Shown here: positions 12,234 to 21,461 of the stretch, in pieces
Position numbering within the stretch: the stretch's first letter is position 1
Layout: the number at the start of each line of letters is the position of its first letter
NCBI GenBank assembly: GCA_019359535.1
Contig: JAHHHE010000004.1
Coordinates: forward strand, 20,376-84,375
From: Gloeocapsa sp. UFS-A4-WI-NPMV-4B04
Lineage (GTDB): Bacteria; Cyanobacteriota; Cyanobacteriia; Cyanobacteriales; Chroococcidiopsidaceae
Direction: 5' to 3'
Length of the DNA: 64,000 nt
The notes under the pieces: generated by a model
The model's database searches: none
What the model was told of the DNA's origin: nothing
What the model saw: only the letters and a program-made list of their open reading frames with translations
Made by a program: the position numbers and the translations under genes

Positions 12234-13084
12234 CTAAGAAGCTGCAAGCCTTTTGACCATTAGCCTCACAAAGCAAAGATTGAGCTTCGTTGTCGCATTC
12301 GTCAGGGTTCTTTCAAAGTTCTTCACCAGGATCTTACATCTCTCCATCCAAGCATTTGAGCGTTCAATCACCCAACGAGCGACCGATGGAACAAATCCAG
12401 ACTTTCCTGCCGCTGCCTTCTCTTGGGTTGAGGGTTTTGTCGAACGTTCAAACTTGATTTTTCGCATGATCTGCGGATATTCCTTTTCTAGCTCTTGCCT
12501 TAAATACTCTGGGTGATAGCCGTGGTCTAATAAAATCGTGATTTTAGGAATGTTCATCAGTTTCGACCGGAAATAGTCCAGGTTTTGCGTCACAATCTCA
12601 ATTAGTCCCGTATCATCTGAAACATTGGCGCTTGTACAGTGTGTGAAGAAGGGAAACCCGAAGGTATCGACCGCAAGATGCCGTTTAATCCCGTTGGTAA
12701 CTTTGTAGAAGCAAAAGCCTTTTGACTCCACACTCGCATTACAGGTATGTTGCACCGCTTGCGAGTCAATGATGATCAACGTCGTCCACTTGGCTTTTTT
12801 TGACTTGTTCCCGCACTTGCCCGTGTAAAGCTTGCATCAATCGTTCTATTGCTCCAGCTTCCCGCCACTGAATGCAAGTGCCAGTAGACCGTGGAGTAAG
12901 GCGGCAGGTCTTGCGGTAAGTCTTGCCAGTTGCAGCCATTCTTCAGTTGATAGAAGATGCCATCGATAATGTCCCGTTTCGTCCAGTTCGACGGTCTAGT
13001 TTGCTTCTTCTGGGGCAGTATCTCAATTAGTAAGGGTTTAAGAATTTCCCATTCTGAGTTAGTTAAGCTGCTAGAGTACGGCAT
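12234..13084 (-). pseudogene. IS5-family DDE transposase, frameshifted
   Basis: The N-terminal part starts 'MPYSSSLTNSEWEILKPLL', contains the DUF4096-like DNA-binding helices ('KRDIIDGIFYQLKNGCNWQDLP') and reads to 'YWHL'. The expected continuation 'QWREAGAIERLMQALHGQVREQVKK' is in another frame from about 12875 down to 12800. The catalytic half 'LIIIDSQAVQHTCNASVESKG' begins in a third frame after a run of seven A near 12795. 'DHGYHPE' and 'RWVIERSNAWMERCK' complete the DDE core. Two shifts are needed, at about 12872-12878 and at the A7 run. The second could be a slippage site, but the first looks like damage. Confidence 0.8.
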
Positions 13085-13130
13085 CTTGATTGCACTAAAG
13101 GTTGTGATTACCTTACTCCATCCCAGCAAA

Positions 13131-13147
13131 AGATGTTAAATGGGTTC
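13131..13147. repeat. IS5-family right terminal inverted repeat
   Basis: Read inward on the minus strand it is GAACCCATTTAACATCT, matching the left end at 15 of 17 positions. TATA follows outside. Confidence 0.85.
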
Positions 13148-13191
13148 TATATGTATTATTTGTTTTGTAGATTTCACAACTGTAAATTACC

Positions 13192-13749
13192 TTGAGTGAA
13201 TTTAACCGCTTTTTTATTGCCTTATTGCCACCGCCAGATATTCAAGTTCAGGTTAATGCAATTAAGCAACACTTTAGCGATCGCTATGATAGCCGCGCCG
13301 CCTTGAAATCGCCGCCGCACATTACCTTGCAACCGCCATTTAAATGGCTATCTGCCAATTTGCCAGCCCTCAAACAATGCCTGAGTACATTTGCAAATCA
13401 TCGAGAACCAGTACCAGTCCAACTGAGTGGCTTTGCAGCTTTTCCACCGCGTGTCATCTATATAAATGTTCTGAAAACTCAAGAACTACTTATGTTACAA
13501 ACTGATTTAATGGGGTACCTAGAAACTGTCTTGGAAATTGTCGATCCTGTTTCTACACGTTCATTTTCCCCACACATGACAGTTGCTTTTCGAGACTTGA
13601 CGCGGCAGAACTTCAAAGCAGCATGGACAGAATTCCAGCAACAAGCTTTACAGTTTGAATTTAGGGCAAACTATTTAACACTTCTACTGCATGACGGCAA
13701 GCGATGGAATGTTAGTAACGAGTTTCCGTTTTTGTCTGAGCCAATCTAA
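13192..13749 (+). CDS. 2'-5' RNA ligase / 2H phosphoesterase family protein
   Basis: The 185-residue protein has the two HxT/S motifs of the 2H superfamily, 'PPHITLQPPF' near residue 41 and 'SPHMTVAF' near 125, each supplying a catalytic His. Such enzymes (LigT, ThpR) act on 2'-5' or cyclic phosphodiester linkages of RNA. The proposed start is TTG at 13192, which gives the usual N-terminal strand 'RFFIALLPP'. It converges with the GAF-domain gene (14-base gap). The IS5 element lies just upstream. Confidence 0.85.
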   Translation: MSEFNRFFIALLPPPDIQVQVNAIKQHFSDRYDSRAALKSPPHITLQPPFKWLSANLPALKQCLSTFANHREPVPVQLSGFAAFPPRVIYINVLKTQELLMLQTDLMGYLETVLEIVDPVSTRSFSPHMTVAFRDLTRQNFKAAWTEFQQQALQFEFRANYLTLLLHDGKRWNVSNEFPFLSEPI

Positions 13750-13763
13750 AATTTCTCAATTGG

Positions 13764-15398
13764 TTATTGCTCGATTTGTTCTAAAAGACTTACTTGGTGT
13801 ACGGCAAAGCCAACTTGAGTTGCTAGCTGGCCAAATAAATCAATATCCAACTTCTGCCAAACACGGGGTTCTGCACATTGATGAGCAATTAGTAAGCCGA
13901 GTAGCTCATTGTTTTTCACAATTGGCGCAACTAACTGTGCTTTGACTGCAAACTGCTCAACCATTTTAATGTAACAATCTGTTAGACCTGGTTCTTTGGA
14001 AATGTCATTAATTACACGAATACGACCATTTAGGTACATTTCTATGTAACGGTCTCTCAAACAAGGATCATCAATTCTTACTCTTAAAATTTGAGGCCAG
14101 CCAGGAGAAACAGATTCTGCTACAACAATTCCATCCCAACTAATAGGATCAAGACCATAGACAATTACTCGATCAGCCTTAAGTGCGCGTCGAACTTCTT
14201 TAACTGTAGTTCTGAGGAGATCGTCCAAGTATACACATTGACGAATACGACTACTAATTTCTGTAAATAGTTGCCCTCGTTCGGCTGCGGCTTCTTGCTC
14301 TTCTAAAAAATTGACTTGAGCCATTGCAAATCCAACTTGAGTTGCTATCTGCGTGAATAAATCAATATCAGGTTGCTGCCAATATCGGGGTTCTGAGCAT
14401 TGGTGAGCAATCATTAAGCCAATTAGCTCGTTGTTTTTCATAATTGGTGCAACCAGATTTGCTCTCACAGCAAATTGCTCTAGCATTCTGCGGTAACAAT
14501 CTGTGACTCGTGGATCTTGATAAATATCATCGATATGCGTAACTTGACCCTGTTTATACAGATCGACATGACGATCTCGAAAACAAGGATCGTCTATCTT
14601 CACCATTAGAGTTTGCGGCCAGCCAGGTTCAACAGATTCTGCGAGTACGTTGCCATCCCAATTACTAGGATCAAGACCATAAATAACCACTCGGTCAGTT
14701 TTAATTGCTCGTCGAACCTCTTTAACTGTAGTTCGGAGCAGTTCTCCTGAGTATTGAGATTGCCGAATGCGGAGGCTAATTTCTGTTAATAGCTGTGAAT
14801 GATCGGGTAAGTCTTCTTGCTGTTCGCTCAAACTTAGTGAATTTCCTGGGTTTGGCGCATATACAACTCGATTTGTCAACTGGGAAGCTGAATAATTTGG
14901 TTCTTTTTTACCTGATTTATCATCTTTAGCAGCAGTGGTAACGAGTGGACGCATAGCACGGTTAGCCATGAAAGCAGCAACTAAACCAACTAGCAGTAAT
15001 GCTGCTACAACAGTTTCAATCGCCAAAGTCAGCGCTAATTTTTGTCGTGATTTAGCATTATTTTGTACTAGCTCAGGCGTGGGAGCTTGTTGAACTTGGC
15101 TAATCGGCTCAATCAGCGGCTGATTGGTAAAGGAATCAGCCCTTATTGCCATTACTGGCAGGGTGCTAATGGTGATCGCTAAAGCAACAACTTGAGCCTT
15201 GAAACTCATTAAACGCGATCGCTGGCGAGGAATGAGTTGATCTACTTGTTGGGGGTGAGAAACTGGTCTTAGTGGTTGTATATTATCACCAGTGTTAGTA
15301 GCATAATCACTCATAGATAATTTTTTGAGATGGCGCTCATACTGGCTGTAACGATTACTAGCAGTTTGGCGATCGCGTTGATCAGAAATTGGACTCAC
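13764..15398 (-). CDS. Membrane protein with tandem GAF domains, PixJ/MCP-like input half without signalling domain
   Basis: The 544-residue protein has two N-terminal hydrophobic segments (about 64-85 and 122-146), a linker, then two closely related GAF domains (about 205-360 and 375-540). Both GAFs contain 'DDPC(F/L)RDR', resembling the DXCF motif of cyanobacteriochromes. Both also have a Cys at the canonical bilin position ('TDCYRRM', 'TDCYIKM') and 'AHQC(S/A)EPR.W', but the usual His after the canonical Cys is Tyr. This matches the sensory half of cyanobacterial methyl-accepting proteins such as PixJ/PilJ. However, the protein ends right after the second GAF, with no HAMP or MCP domain. 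Bilin binding is possible but unproven. Confidence 0.8.
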   Translation of the reverse strand: MSPISDQRDRQTASNRYSQYERHLKKLSMSDYATNTGDNIQPLRPVSHPQQVDQLIPRQRSRLMSFKAQVVALAITISTLPVMAIRADSFTNQPLIEPISQVQQAPTPELVQNNAKSRQKLALTLAIETVVAALLLVGLVAAFMANRAMRPLVTTAAKDDKSGKKEPNYSASQLTNRVVYAPNPGNSLSLSEQQEDLPDHSQLLTEISLRIRQSQYSGELLRTTVKEVRRAIKTDRVVIYGLDPSNWDGNVLAESVEPGWPQTLMVKIDDPCFRDRHVDLYKQGQVTHIDDIYQDPRVTDCYRRMLEQFAVRANLVAPIMKNNELIGLMIAHQCSEPRYWQQPDIDLFTQIATQVGFAMAQVNFLEEQEAAAERGQLFTEISSRIRQCVYLDDLLRTTVKEVRRALKADRVIVYGLDPISWDGIVVAESVSPGWPQILRVRIDDPCLRDRYIEMYLNGRIRVINDISKEPGLTDCYIKMVEQFAVKAQLVAPIVKNNELLGLLIAHQCAEPRVWQKLDIDLFGQLATQVGFAVHQVSLLEQIEQ

Positions 15399-15513
15399 TG
15401 TTTGCTCACTTCGCTAAAATTTTGAAATTGCTGTTTAAAAACATTCCTCTACTTAAGATCTTGATGTTGTCTAAATATTTTTGCAACACTAGCGCTGCTT
15501 TTATCTGTTAAAT

Positions 15514-16818
15514 ATGCATTTACTAATAGGTCAAATTGTCTACACTAAATTGGATAACATCGGATTTAGAAGCCTTGCTAGTTCCCAGGTTCCCCAAAAG
15601 ATCCAGCAAGCCTTCATTCAACAGGTAGCTGCCAAATACTGGGATATATATAATCCGCCGCCGTCTGGCTACCAAGCTATTTTCTTACATCAGCTAACGC
15701 CAGAACACACTTTTTTTGGCTGGTTGTATAGCGAGGATAGTAGCGATGATCTAGATCGTAGTTCAATACCTTACTTTCATTGCTACTACCTAGCGGAACC
15801 ATTACGCGATTTCCACCTCGAAAATATTTTTACCTGTCTCCAAAAGGGGCCAGTGTCACTGATAAACCGTCATTACCCCCCAGCTACTCTAGAACCCATA
15901 GTTATCCAAACACCTTGGACTTTTAACAACAAATTTTGGAGTTACCAGTCTAGCTGCCCTGGATTAGAGATTCCGCTTGATGTACGCGATCGCAGCTATG
16001 TTGCTCTGCATCAGGGGGAATTGCTAGATATATTCATTCCAATTGCTACTGAAACAGTAAGTCACCTGAAATCGCCAAATTCCCTTGAACACCTTGTCCA
16101 GATCCTTGAAATGAATACAGTGGTGTTAGATCAAGATCCTGCCGAGATCGCGCCTGTTGCTATTACACCCTACCGAGATCACAAGGAAAACTTGCAGCGA
16201 TATAAGCAAGCTCTTATCGAAGCACTTACACAAAATCATTTTAAAGGCGATCGCACTGGCAATTTGAAACGTTTGCAGCACTCTTTGAGACTTACGAATC
16301 AAGATATATCCCCAATTGAAGCTCGAATTCAACGGCAAATTCAAGCAGTCCAACGCCCAGAAAATTATCCACAAGCAATTAGCAGGGAAAATTTCATCTC
16401 AGCCCAAGTCATCAAAGAAACTGTAGCAGGTGAAACTAATCATCATGCGCGCCTTAAAACATTTCCACACATTGTTTCTACTCTCCAAAATTTCAACACT
16501 ACTTTAAAGCAAAGCGCCCAGCACAAATTTGTCTTAGCTTATAAAAACTCTCAGTTGCTGCTTGGATTAGGCATTGCTGCCAGTAGTCTAGCTCTACTCG
16601 GTTCAATTTATGGGCTTTTGCGGACAAGTCTAGTTGAGCAAAGCAAGCCGGAACTTGTCCCTTCAGTAAATAGCTCTGTTACGCCAACGAACCAAGCTCA
16701 GTCTAAATTTAAGTTGAGTTATCCCGCGCCAATTACCAGCACTGATTTTAGTCCAAACCTAAAAATGTCGCTTGCAGATGAAGTGAGTTTTGCTCGCTAT
16801 TCTCGACCAAGAGATTGA
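15514..16818 (+). CDS. Conserved cyanobacterial membrane protein of unknown function
   Basis: I do not recognise a characterised family. The 434-residue protein has an N-terminal globular region (1-190, 'LLIGQIVYTKL...GFRSLASSQVP', aromatic-rich, 'YFHCYYLAEPL'), a charged helical middle (200-340), one membrane segment near 350-370 ('LLLGLGIAASSLALLGSIYGLL') and a Ser/Pro-rich tail of about 60 residues. The N-terminal region resembles modules joined to WD40 or GTPase domains in other cyanobacterial proteins, from memory only. It converges with rca; 150 bases separate the two stops. Confidence 0.65.
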   Translation: MHLLIGQIVYTKLDNIGFRSLASSQVPQKIQQAFIQQVAAKYWDIYNPPPSGYQAIFLHQLTPEHTFFGWLYSEDSSDDLDRSSIPYFHCYYLAEPLRDFHLENIFTCLQKGPVSLINRHYPPATLEPIVIQTPWTFNNKFWSYQSSCPGLEIPLDVRDRSYVALHQGELLDIFIPIATETVSHLKSPNSLEHLVQILEMNTVVLDQDPAEIAPVAITPYRDHKENLQRYKQALIEALTQNHFKGDRTGNLKRLQHSLRLTNQDISPIEARIQRQIQAVQRPENYPQAISRENFISAQVIKETVAGETNHHARLKTFPHIVSTLQNFNTTLKQSAQHKFVLAYKNSQLLLGLGIAASSLALLGSIYGLLRTSLVEQSKPELVPSVNSSVTPTNQAQSKFKLSYPAPITSTDFSPNLKMSLADEVSFARYSRPRD

Positions 16819-16969
16819 CAATATTCAATTTATATGCACTGAAGTTGAGAGAATAAACACAGGGCAAATTCAAGCTCGAAAGAAAACGCTCCAGTGTATT
16901 TCCCATACTCTGGAGGCTGATAAAGGTGATGAATTACGGCTTACTCAAAGAAATTTGACACTTGTAGGA

Positions 16970-18286
16970 TCAGCGACTGCCAACTTTACTATTTGGTCGT
17001 TGGATAATTGTTTCCATAACCCGTCGCTTTGCTTTTGGCTCAATTCCTACCAAGCGCACATAGTCACTACTATGTTCATTTAGGCATTGCTCTAGGATTG
17101 CGATCGCTTCTGACTCTCCATTGTGGCTAGTAGCATAACTAGACCAAGAACCTGTGCGGAAACGGCGCTCATCTACATACTCTATGCCAAGACGATAACC
17201 TTGAGCCAAAATTTGGCGGATTTTCTCCACTGTTTCTGAACTCAATTGTGTATTCATTACTTGCTGATTACGGTTGCTGGAATCATTACGATTGAAGTTG
17301 TCAGATTTTGGTGAGCCATTGATTGACGCTTGACTCGTAGGTGTAAAAGACTCCTGACGCATCGGTGTAACGCGATCGCCATTGCCAGACTTTTGATTAC
17401 TAGAACGCCCACCTTGGTTATATTCATCTACTAAGCGACTATTCTGTACTCGCTGTTGTTCTTGAACCATCAAGTTGCCATATTCTAATAAGCGATCCAA
17501 GTTGAAATTTGGCTTTTTAAATGCTGGTGGCCCTTGAGTGCTGTTAACTACACGCAAGGATACCTTTTCAAAACCAACTTCGTGGATAAAGGAGCGGATT
17601 TGTTCATCATAAATGCGCGATCGCACTGCGCTGAAGAAATCAATCGCTTGATTGGGGAAAGCATCGACAAGCTTTTCAATGTCACTAGGCGAGAGTTGAT
17701 CTGGCTCAAAAATACCACTAACAATGCCAATTTTGTCTGCTCTCTCCGGCTCCCAATAAAACTTCTCCATCCGCCCATCCCGAATTAATGGCGCATAGAG
17801 CGTTGAGAAGTCATTACCTGTAACAATAATTGGTACGCGGTGTAGAGGCGTTGAGTCGTAGCTACCAGGTAACTGTACATCTGTTGGATTATCCGCAATG
17901 TTCATCAGTGTGCCGTTTACTAGCTGCGTATTTACAGTGTATTGCGTACCTTGATCGAATCGCCCTGCACCAGCATCTAAGTCATTAATCATCAGCACGC
18001 ACATCTTACCGCGTACTTTAATTAGTTCTGCTGCTTCGCGATAGCGCAAGCGGATCAAGCGTCCTGGATCTCCTGCATCTGGACTTTCCATTTCTCCAGC
18101 AGACATATGAGTAACCAAAATGCCCATGCGCTCGAACACTAATTCACATTGAAACGACTTTCCCTCTCCCTTGCGTCCATGAATACCAAGAATCAGGGGT
18201 ACTCTTACTCCCGGAAGATCCAAGTAGTTTTTTGTAATGTGAACAGCAAGGCTATCCAGAAAGCGGGGAGAAATGTAGTAGCTCAT
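16970..18286 (-). CDS. rca: Rubisco activase with C-terminal SSU-like domain
   Basis: Rca is an AAA+ ATPase that removes inhibitory sugar phosphates from Rubisco. The 438-residue protein has Walker A 'GIHGRKGEGKS' (34-44), Walker B 'MCVLMINDLDAGAG' and the 'GRMEKFYWEP' sensor region. A Ser/Asn/Gln-rich linker (about 285-345) follows. The last 90 residues ('VEKIRQILAQGYRLGIEYVDERRF...') form a small-subunit-like (SSUL) domain, as in the carboxysomal activase of beta-cyanobacteria, which docks on RbcL. It lies downstream of the rbcLXS operon on the same strand, with one SGNH hydrolase gene between. Confidence 0.95.
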   Translation of the reverse strand: MSYYISPRFLDSLAVHITKNYLDLPGVRVPLILGIHGRKGEGKSFQCELVFERMGILVTHMSAGEMESPDAGDPGRLIRLRYREAAELIKVRGKMCVLMINDLDAGAGRFDQGTQYTVNTQLVNGTLMNIADNPTDVQLPGSYDSTPLHRVPIIVTGNDFSTLYAPLIRDGRMEKFYWEPERADKIGIVSGIFEPDQLSPSDIEKLVDAFPNQAIDFFSAVRSRIYDEQIRSFIHEVGFEKVSLRVVNSTQGPPAFKKPNFNLDRLLEYGNLMVQEQQRVQNSRLVDEYNQGGRSSNQKSGNGDRVTPMRQESFTPTSQASINGSPKSDNFNRNDSSNRNQQVMNTQLSSETVEKIRQILAQGYRLGIEYVDERRFRTGSWSSYATSHNGESEAIAILEQCLNEHSSDYVRLVGIEPKAKRRVMETIIQRPNSKVGSR

Positions 18287-18290
18287 AGTG

Positions 18291-18321
18291 ATTTTAGATT
18301 TTGAATTTTAGATTTTAGATT
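18291..18321. repeat. Short A/T-rich tandem repeat (TTTTAGA type)
   Basis: ATTTTAGATTTTGAATTTTAG and a further ATTTTAGATT form imperfect heptamer-like repeats just upstream of rca. This class of short repeat is common in cyanobacterial spacers. Confidence 0.6.
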
Positions 18322-18381
18322 GAGTGAATTAATAATGAATTGTGGATTACGATGTCTGAATTATGCACCCACTTTTATTCC

Positions 18382-18990
18382 TTAAACTTTAATAGCAGGA
18401 AACCAATTTAACCAAGCTTCCCAGTTTTGCACTATTTCTGCAAATTCTCTATAACCTGCGGCTCTAGGATGAGCGCCATCATATCCTCTTACTTCATTCA
18501 TCCAAATCCTTGACTTTTCTAAGACAGGAAAAACATTTAGGTAAGGCACATCTAGTTCTTGACAAAGTAAACCAAACTGTTCAGATAAATCGACAATTCT
18601 CCTATTTTGTTCATTATCAGCAATTTGCGGGGGACTTACCATCAAAATAGGGTATAACTTTTTAGCATCACTCAAGATACTACGAGCATTGGCAATTGAA
18701 TCTTTAACTTCAATCCGAGTTTTACCATTTTCAATTGTCGTGTCATTGGTTCCAAAAGAAAATACAACTCTGCCGTCGTATTCTTTTGGTAGACGATAAG
18801 AAACTTCCCTCAACCAGCGATTTTTTAGCTCACTACTGGTTTCTCGCCTAACTCCTAGATTGTAGTAAGTAATGTCGTAACCTTTTCTATTGGCATTTAT
18901 GCAGATTCTTCCTGCCCAACCAAGACATTCTGGATCGCCAGTACCGTTAACAAAAGATTCGCCAACAAAGCAAATCCTTACTTCATTCAT
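18382..18990 (-). CDS. SGNH/GDSL-type esterase/hydrolase
   Basis: The 202-residue protein has the SGNH blocks. Block I is 'CFVGESFVNGTGD' with the nucleophile Ser near residue 11. Block III is 'VFSFGTNDTT' with the Asn. Block V is 'DGAHPRAAGYREFA' with the Asp-His pair. No signal peptide is seen, so it is probably cytoplasmic. SGNH enzymes de-esterify lipids, sugars or peptidoglycan; the substrate cannot be read from sequence. It lies between rbcS and rca, on the same strand, 164 bases past rbcS. Confidence 0.85.
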   Translation of the reverse strand: MNEVRICFVGESFVNGTGDPECLGWAGRICINANRKGYDITYYNLGVRRETSSELKNRWLREVSYRLPKEYDGRVVFSFGTNDTTIENGKTRIEVKDSIANARSILSDAKKLYPILMVSPPQIADNEQNRRIVDLSEQFGLLCQELDVPYLNVFPVLEKSRIWMNEVRGYDGAHPRAAGYREFAEIVQNWEAWLNWFPAIKV

Positions 18991-19065
18991 GCTTAATGGT
19001 TGCTAGTTATTAACTCTGAACTACAAACTAGAAACAGTCTATTTTTGTGCTGCTTTATTCATTAA

Positions 19066-19096
19066 ATAAGAGAGGTAGATTACTCCACCTCTCCTA
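19066..19096 (-). terminator. Probable terminator or processing hairpin after rbcS
   Basis: GAGAGGT (about 19070-19076) pairs with ACCTCTC (about 19087-19093), with a short T-rich stretch following on the minus strand. It sits 60-90 bases past the rbcS stop. The T-run is weak, so it may be an RNA-stability hairpin instead. Confidence 0.45.
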
Positions 19097-19154
19097 TTTG
19101 GGGGATAGAAGAATTAATTACAGCTTCCCCAGCATCATATCAAACTAATTAGTT

Positions 19155-19490
19155 TTAGTATCTGCTTTGACTTGGCTTGTGCACGATAAAGCTGAGAATT
19201 TGGCACTGCTTGATATTATCAAAACCCACTACTCTGACGAAGGAATTGCCGTATTCAGAACGACAAGCTCTTACTTCATTTAACACTTCTTGAACACCAG
19301 TAGCACCAAACAAAGGTAGTTTCCACATTGTCCAGTAAAATTCCTTTGGATCAGAAATTTCATTGAATTCGATCGCTGGAATATAGCCTTTATCTAAAAT
19401 GTACTGGATTTGCTTAGAAATCTGAGCATCCGAAAGCGGTGGCAGATAGGAAAGGGTTTCGTAGCGGCGCTCTTTTGGGAGGGTTTGCAT
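19155..19490 (-). CDS. rbcS: Rubisco small subunit
   Basis: RbcS caps the RbcL octamer in form I Rubisco. The 111-residue protein has the standard cyanobacterial length. It carries the expected '[15 protein letters not shown]', '[11 protein letters not shown]' and '[13 protein letters not shown]' segments. It is the third gene of rbcL-rbcX-rbcS, 42 bases after rbcX. Confidence 0.98.
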   Translation of the reverse strand: MQTLPKERRYETLSYLPPLSDAQISKQIQYILDKGYIPAIEFNEISDPKEFYWTMWKLPLFGATGVQEVLNEVRACRSEYGNSFVRVVGFDNIKQCQILSFIVHKPSQSRY

Positions 19491-19532
19491 AGCTGATGAG
19501 TATTTTTCGATTATGACTACTAAATTGACAGG

Positions 19533-19940
19533 CTAACTGGATAAATTATCCAAATTAGGCTCTGAGCCTTGCTGTTGAGGATTAGGGCTGGAGTCAGATA
19601 TATCCAACTGCGTAATTCGCTCTAGATGCTGACGGCGGTGTTCTACATTTGCTTGTTGAATCCCATCGCGAAGCATCTCTGGTAGCATATCTGCCACTTC
19701 CTGGGCTAAGTGTTCCCTAACAGTCATGATCCGCAAAGCCAAATCTGGCTTTTCTCGGAACAGATTTTGAATGTACGCTTCTCCATCCTGAATTTTCTCA
19801 GTTGAGGAGAAGCGATGCAGCCAAAGTGCCAGAGGGGGATTGGTTTCGCTTAACTGAGCAAGCACTGTTCGCACCGCCTGATAAGTCAGATAGCTACTAA
19901 GCGTCTTAGCTGTATCTTTCGCAATTTGTTTCAGATCCAC
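19533..19940 (-). CDS. rbcX: Rubisco assembly chaperone RbcX
   Basis: RbcX binds the C-terminal tail of RbcL and assists assembly of the RbcL8 core. The 135-residue protein is helical with the family pattern 'DTAKTLSSYLTYQAVRTVLAQLSETNPPLALWLHRFSS' at the N-terminus and a variable hydrophilic tail. It lies between rbcL (90 bases upstream) and rbcS, the order seen in beta-cyanobacteria. Confidence 0.97.
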   Translation of the reverse strand: MDLKQIAKDTAKTLSSYLTYQAVRTVLAQLSETNPPLALWLHRFSSTEKIQDGEAYIQNLFREKPDLALRIMTVREHLAQEVADMLPEMLRDGIQQANVEHRRQHLERITQLDISDSSPNPQQQGSEPNLDNLSS

Positions 19941-19961
19941 GCTTGACCCCAGCCGATTGAA

Positions 19962-19983
19962 GAGTGAGTAGTGAGTAGTGAGG
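19962..19983. repeat. GAGTAGT heptamer short tandem repeat
   Basis: GAGTGAGTAGTGAGTAGTG in the rbcL-rbcX spacer is a short tandem heptamer array. Related arrays occur at 27490, 27557 and 52562. Confidence 0.7.
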
Positions 19984-20030
19984 GGTAAAGAAATTTTCTC
20001 TAGCCCCTAGCCTCTGGTTCCTCTAGCCTC

Positions 20031-21461
20031 TTATACGGTATCCATTGCCTCGAACTCGAACTTAATTTCTTTCCACAGTTCGCAAGCAACAGCTAATTCA
20101 GGACTCCACTTAGCTGCTTCACGGATAATGTCGTTTCCTTCACGGGCAAGGCTGCGACCTTCGTTACGCGCTTGTACGCAAGCTTCCAAAGCCACACGGT
20201 TGGCGGTTGCGCCAGGTGCGTTACCCCAGGGATGACCCAAAGTACCACCACCGAATTGCAGAACGGAGTCATCGCCGAAGATTTCTACTAGGGCAGGCAT
20301 ATGCCAAATGTGGATACCACCAGAGGCAACAGCCATTACACCAGGCATAGATGCCCAATCTTGGGTGAAGTAGATACCACGTTCGCGATCTTCTTCAACG
20401 TAGTTCTCACGCAATAGATCTACGAAGCCCATCGTAATTCCGCGTTCGCCTTCTAGTTTACCAACCACAGTACCTGTGTGAATGTGGTCGCCACCAGACA
20501 TCCGCAGAGTTTTGGCAAGCACACGGAAGTGAATTCCGTGATTCTTTTGACGGTCGATAACAGCGTGCATAGCGCGGTGGATGTGCAGCAGTATGCCGTT
20601 GTCACGACACCAATGAGCCAAAGTGGTATTGGCGGTGAAGCCTGCTGTTAAGTAGTCGTGCATGACGATAGGCATTTTGAGTTCTTTGGCGAACTCAGCC
20701 CGCTTCAGCATTTCTTCGCAGGTGGGAGCGGTGACGTTTAGGTAGTGACCTTTAATTTCTCCGGTTTCAGCTTGGGCTTTGTTAATTGCCTCTGCTACGA
20801 ATAAAAAGCGATCGCGCCATCTTTGGAATGGTGCTGAGTTGATGTTTTCGTCGTCTTTGGTGAAGTCTAGACCACCACGTAGACACTCATACACTGCCCG
20901 ACCGTAGTTTTTAGCAGACAAACCTAATTTTGGTTTAATCGTGCAACCTAGCAACGGACGACCATACTTGTTCAGCTTGTCACGCTCAACTTGAATTCCG
21001 TGAGGAGGCCCTTGGAATGTCTTGAGGTAAGCTACAGGAATCCGCAAGTCTTCTAGACGCAGCGCCCGCAATGCTTTAAAACCAAATACGTTACCCACAA
21101 TTGAGGTCAACATATTGGTAACAGATCCTTCTTCAAACAAATCCAAAGGATAGGCAACGTAGCAGATAAACTGGTTGTCTTCGCCGGGAACTGGTTCGAT
21201 GTCGTAGCAACGACCTTTGTAGCGGTCTAGGTCAGTTAGCAAGTCTGTCCATACAGTTGTCCACGTACCTGTGGAAGACTCAGCCGCAACAGCCGCTCCC
21301 GCTTCTTCCGGGGGAACTCCTGGCTGGGGAGTAACGCGGAAAGCCGCCAAAATATCTGTATCTTTTGGTGTGTAATCTGGTGTGTAATAAGTCAGTCGGT
21401 AATCTTTAACACCGGCCTGATACCCAGTTTTTGTCTGGGTCTTCGTTTGAGAGTAAGACAT
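20031..21461 (-). CDS. rbcL: Rubisco large subunit, form IB
   Basis: RbcL is the catalytic subunit that carboxylates ribulose bisphosphate in the Calvin cycle. From the ATG at 21461 the protein has 476 residues. That start follows a GGAAGGGA ribosome site and gives the normal '[23 protein letters not shown]' N-terminus. A GTG seven codons upstream is less likely. The catalytic '[10 protein letters not shown]' with the carbamylated Lys, 'KPKLGLS', 'HIHRAMH', 'SGGDHIH' and loop 6 '[10 protein letters not shown]' are all intact. It is the first gene of the operon with rbcX and rbcS. Confidence 0.99.
   Translation of the reverse strand: MSYSQTKTQTKTGYQAGVKDYRLTYYTPDYTPKDTDILAAFRVTPQPGVPPEEAGAAVAAESSTGTWTTVWTDLLTDLDRYKGRCYDIEPVPGEDNQFICYVAYPLDLFEEGSVTNMLTSIVGNVFGFKALRALRLEDLRIPVAYLKTFQGPPHGIQVERDKLNKYGRPLLGCTIKPKLGLSAKNYGRAVYECLRGGLDFTKDDENINSAPFQRWRDRFLFVAEAINKAQAETGEIKGHYLNVTAPTCEEMLKRAEFAKELKMPIVMHDYLTAGFTANTTLAHWCRDNGILLHIHRAMHAVIDRQKNHGIHFRVLAKTLRMSGGDHIHTGTVVGKLEGERGITMGFVDLLRENYVEEDRERGIYFTQDWASMPGVMAVASGGIHIWHMPALVEIFGDDSVLQFGGGTLGHPWGNAPGATANRVALEACVQARNEGRSLAREGNDIIREAAKWSPELAVACELWKEIKFEFEAMDTV

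Larger units (their letters stand above)
12217..13147 (-). mobile_element. IS5-family insertion sequence (IS427/IS1031-like), about 931 bp
   Basis: The ends are near-perfect inverted repeats, GAACCTATTTGACATCT at 12217-12233 and its counterpart GAACCCATTTAACATCT read inward from 13147. TATA lies immediately outside both ends (12213-12216 and 13148-13151), which fits a short target duplication. The transposase runs on the minus strand and is broken by frameshifts. The element sits between the YciI gene and a 2H phosphoesterase gene. Confidence 0.85.

Noticed and set aside
12776..12830. Programmed -1 frameshift at the A7 run in the IS5 transposase
   Set aside because: The family-like middle segment lies in a different frame from the N-terminal part, so slippage at A7 alone would not restore a full transposase; damage is the simpler reading.
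16790..17083. 97-residue frame between the unknown membrane protein and rca
   Set aside because: It overlaps the ends of both convergent genes, has no recognisable motifs and no good start.
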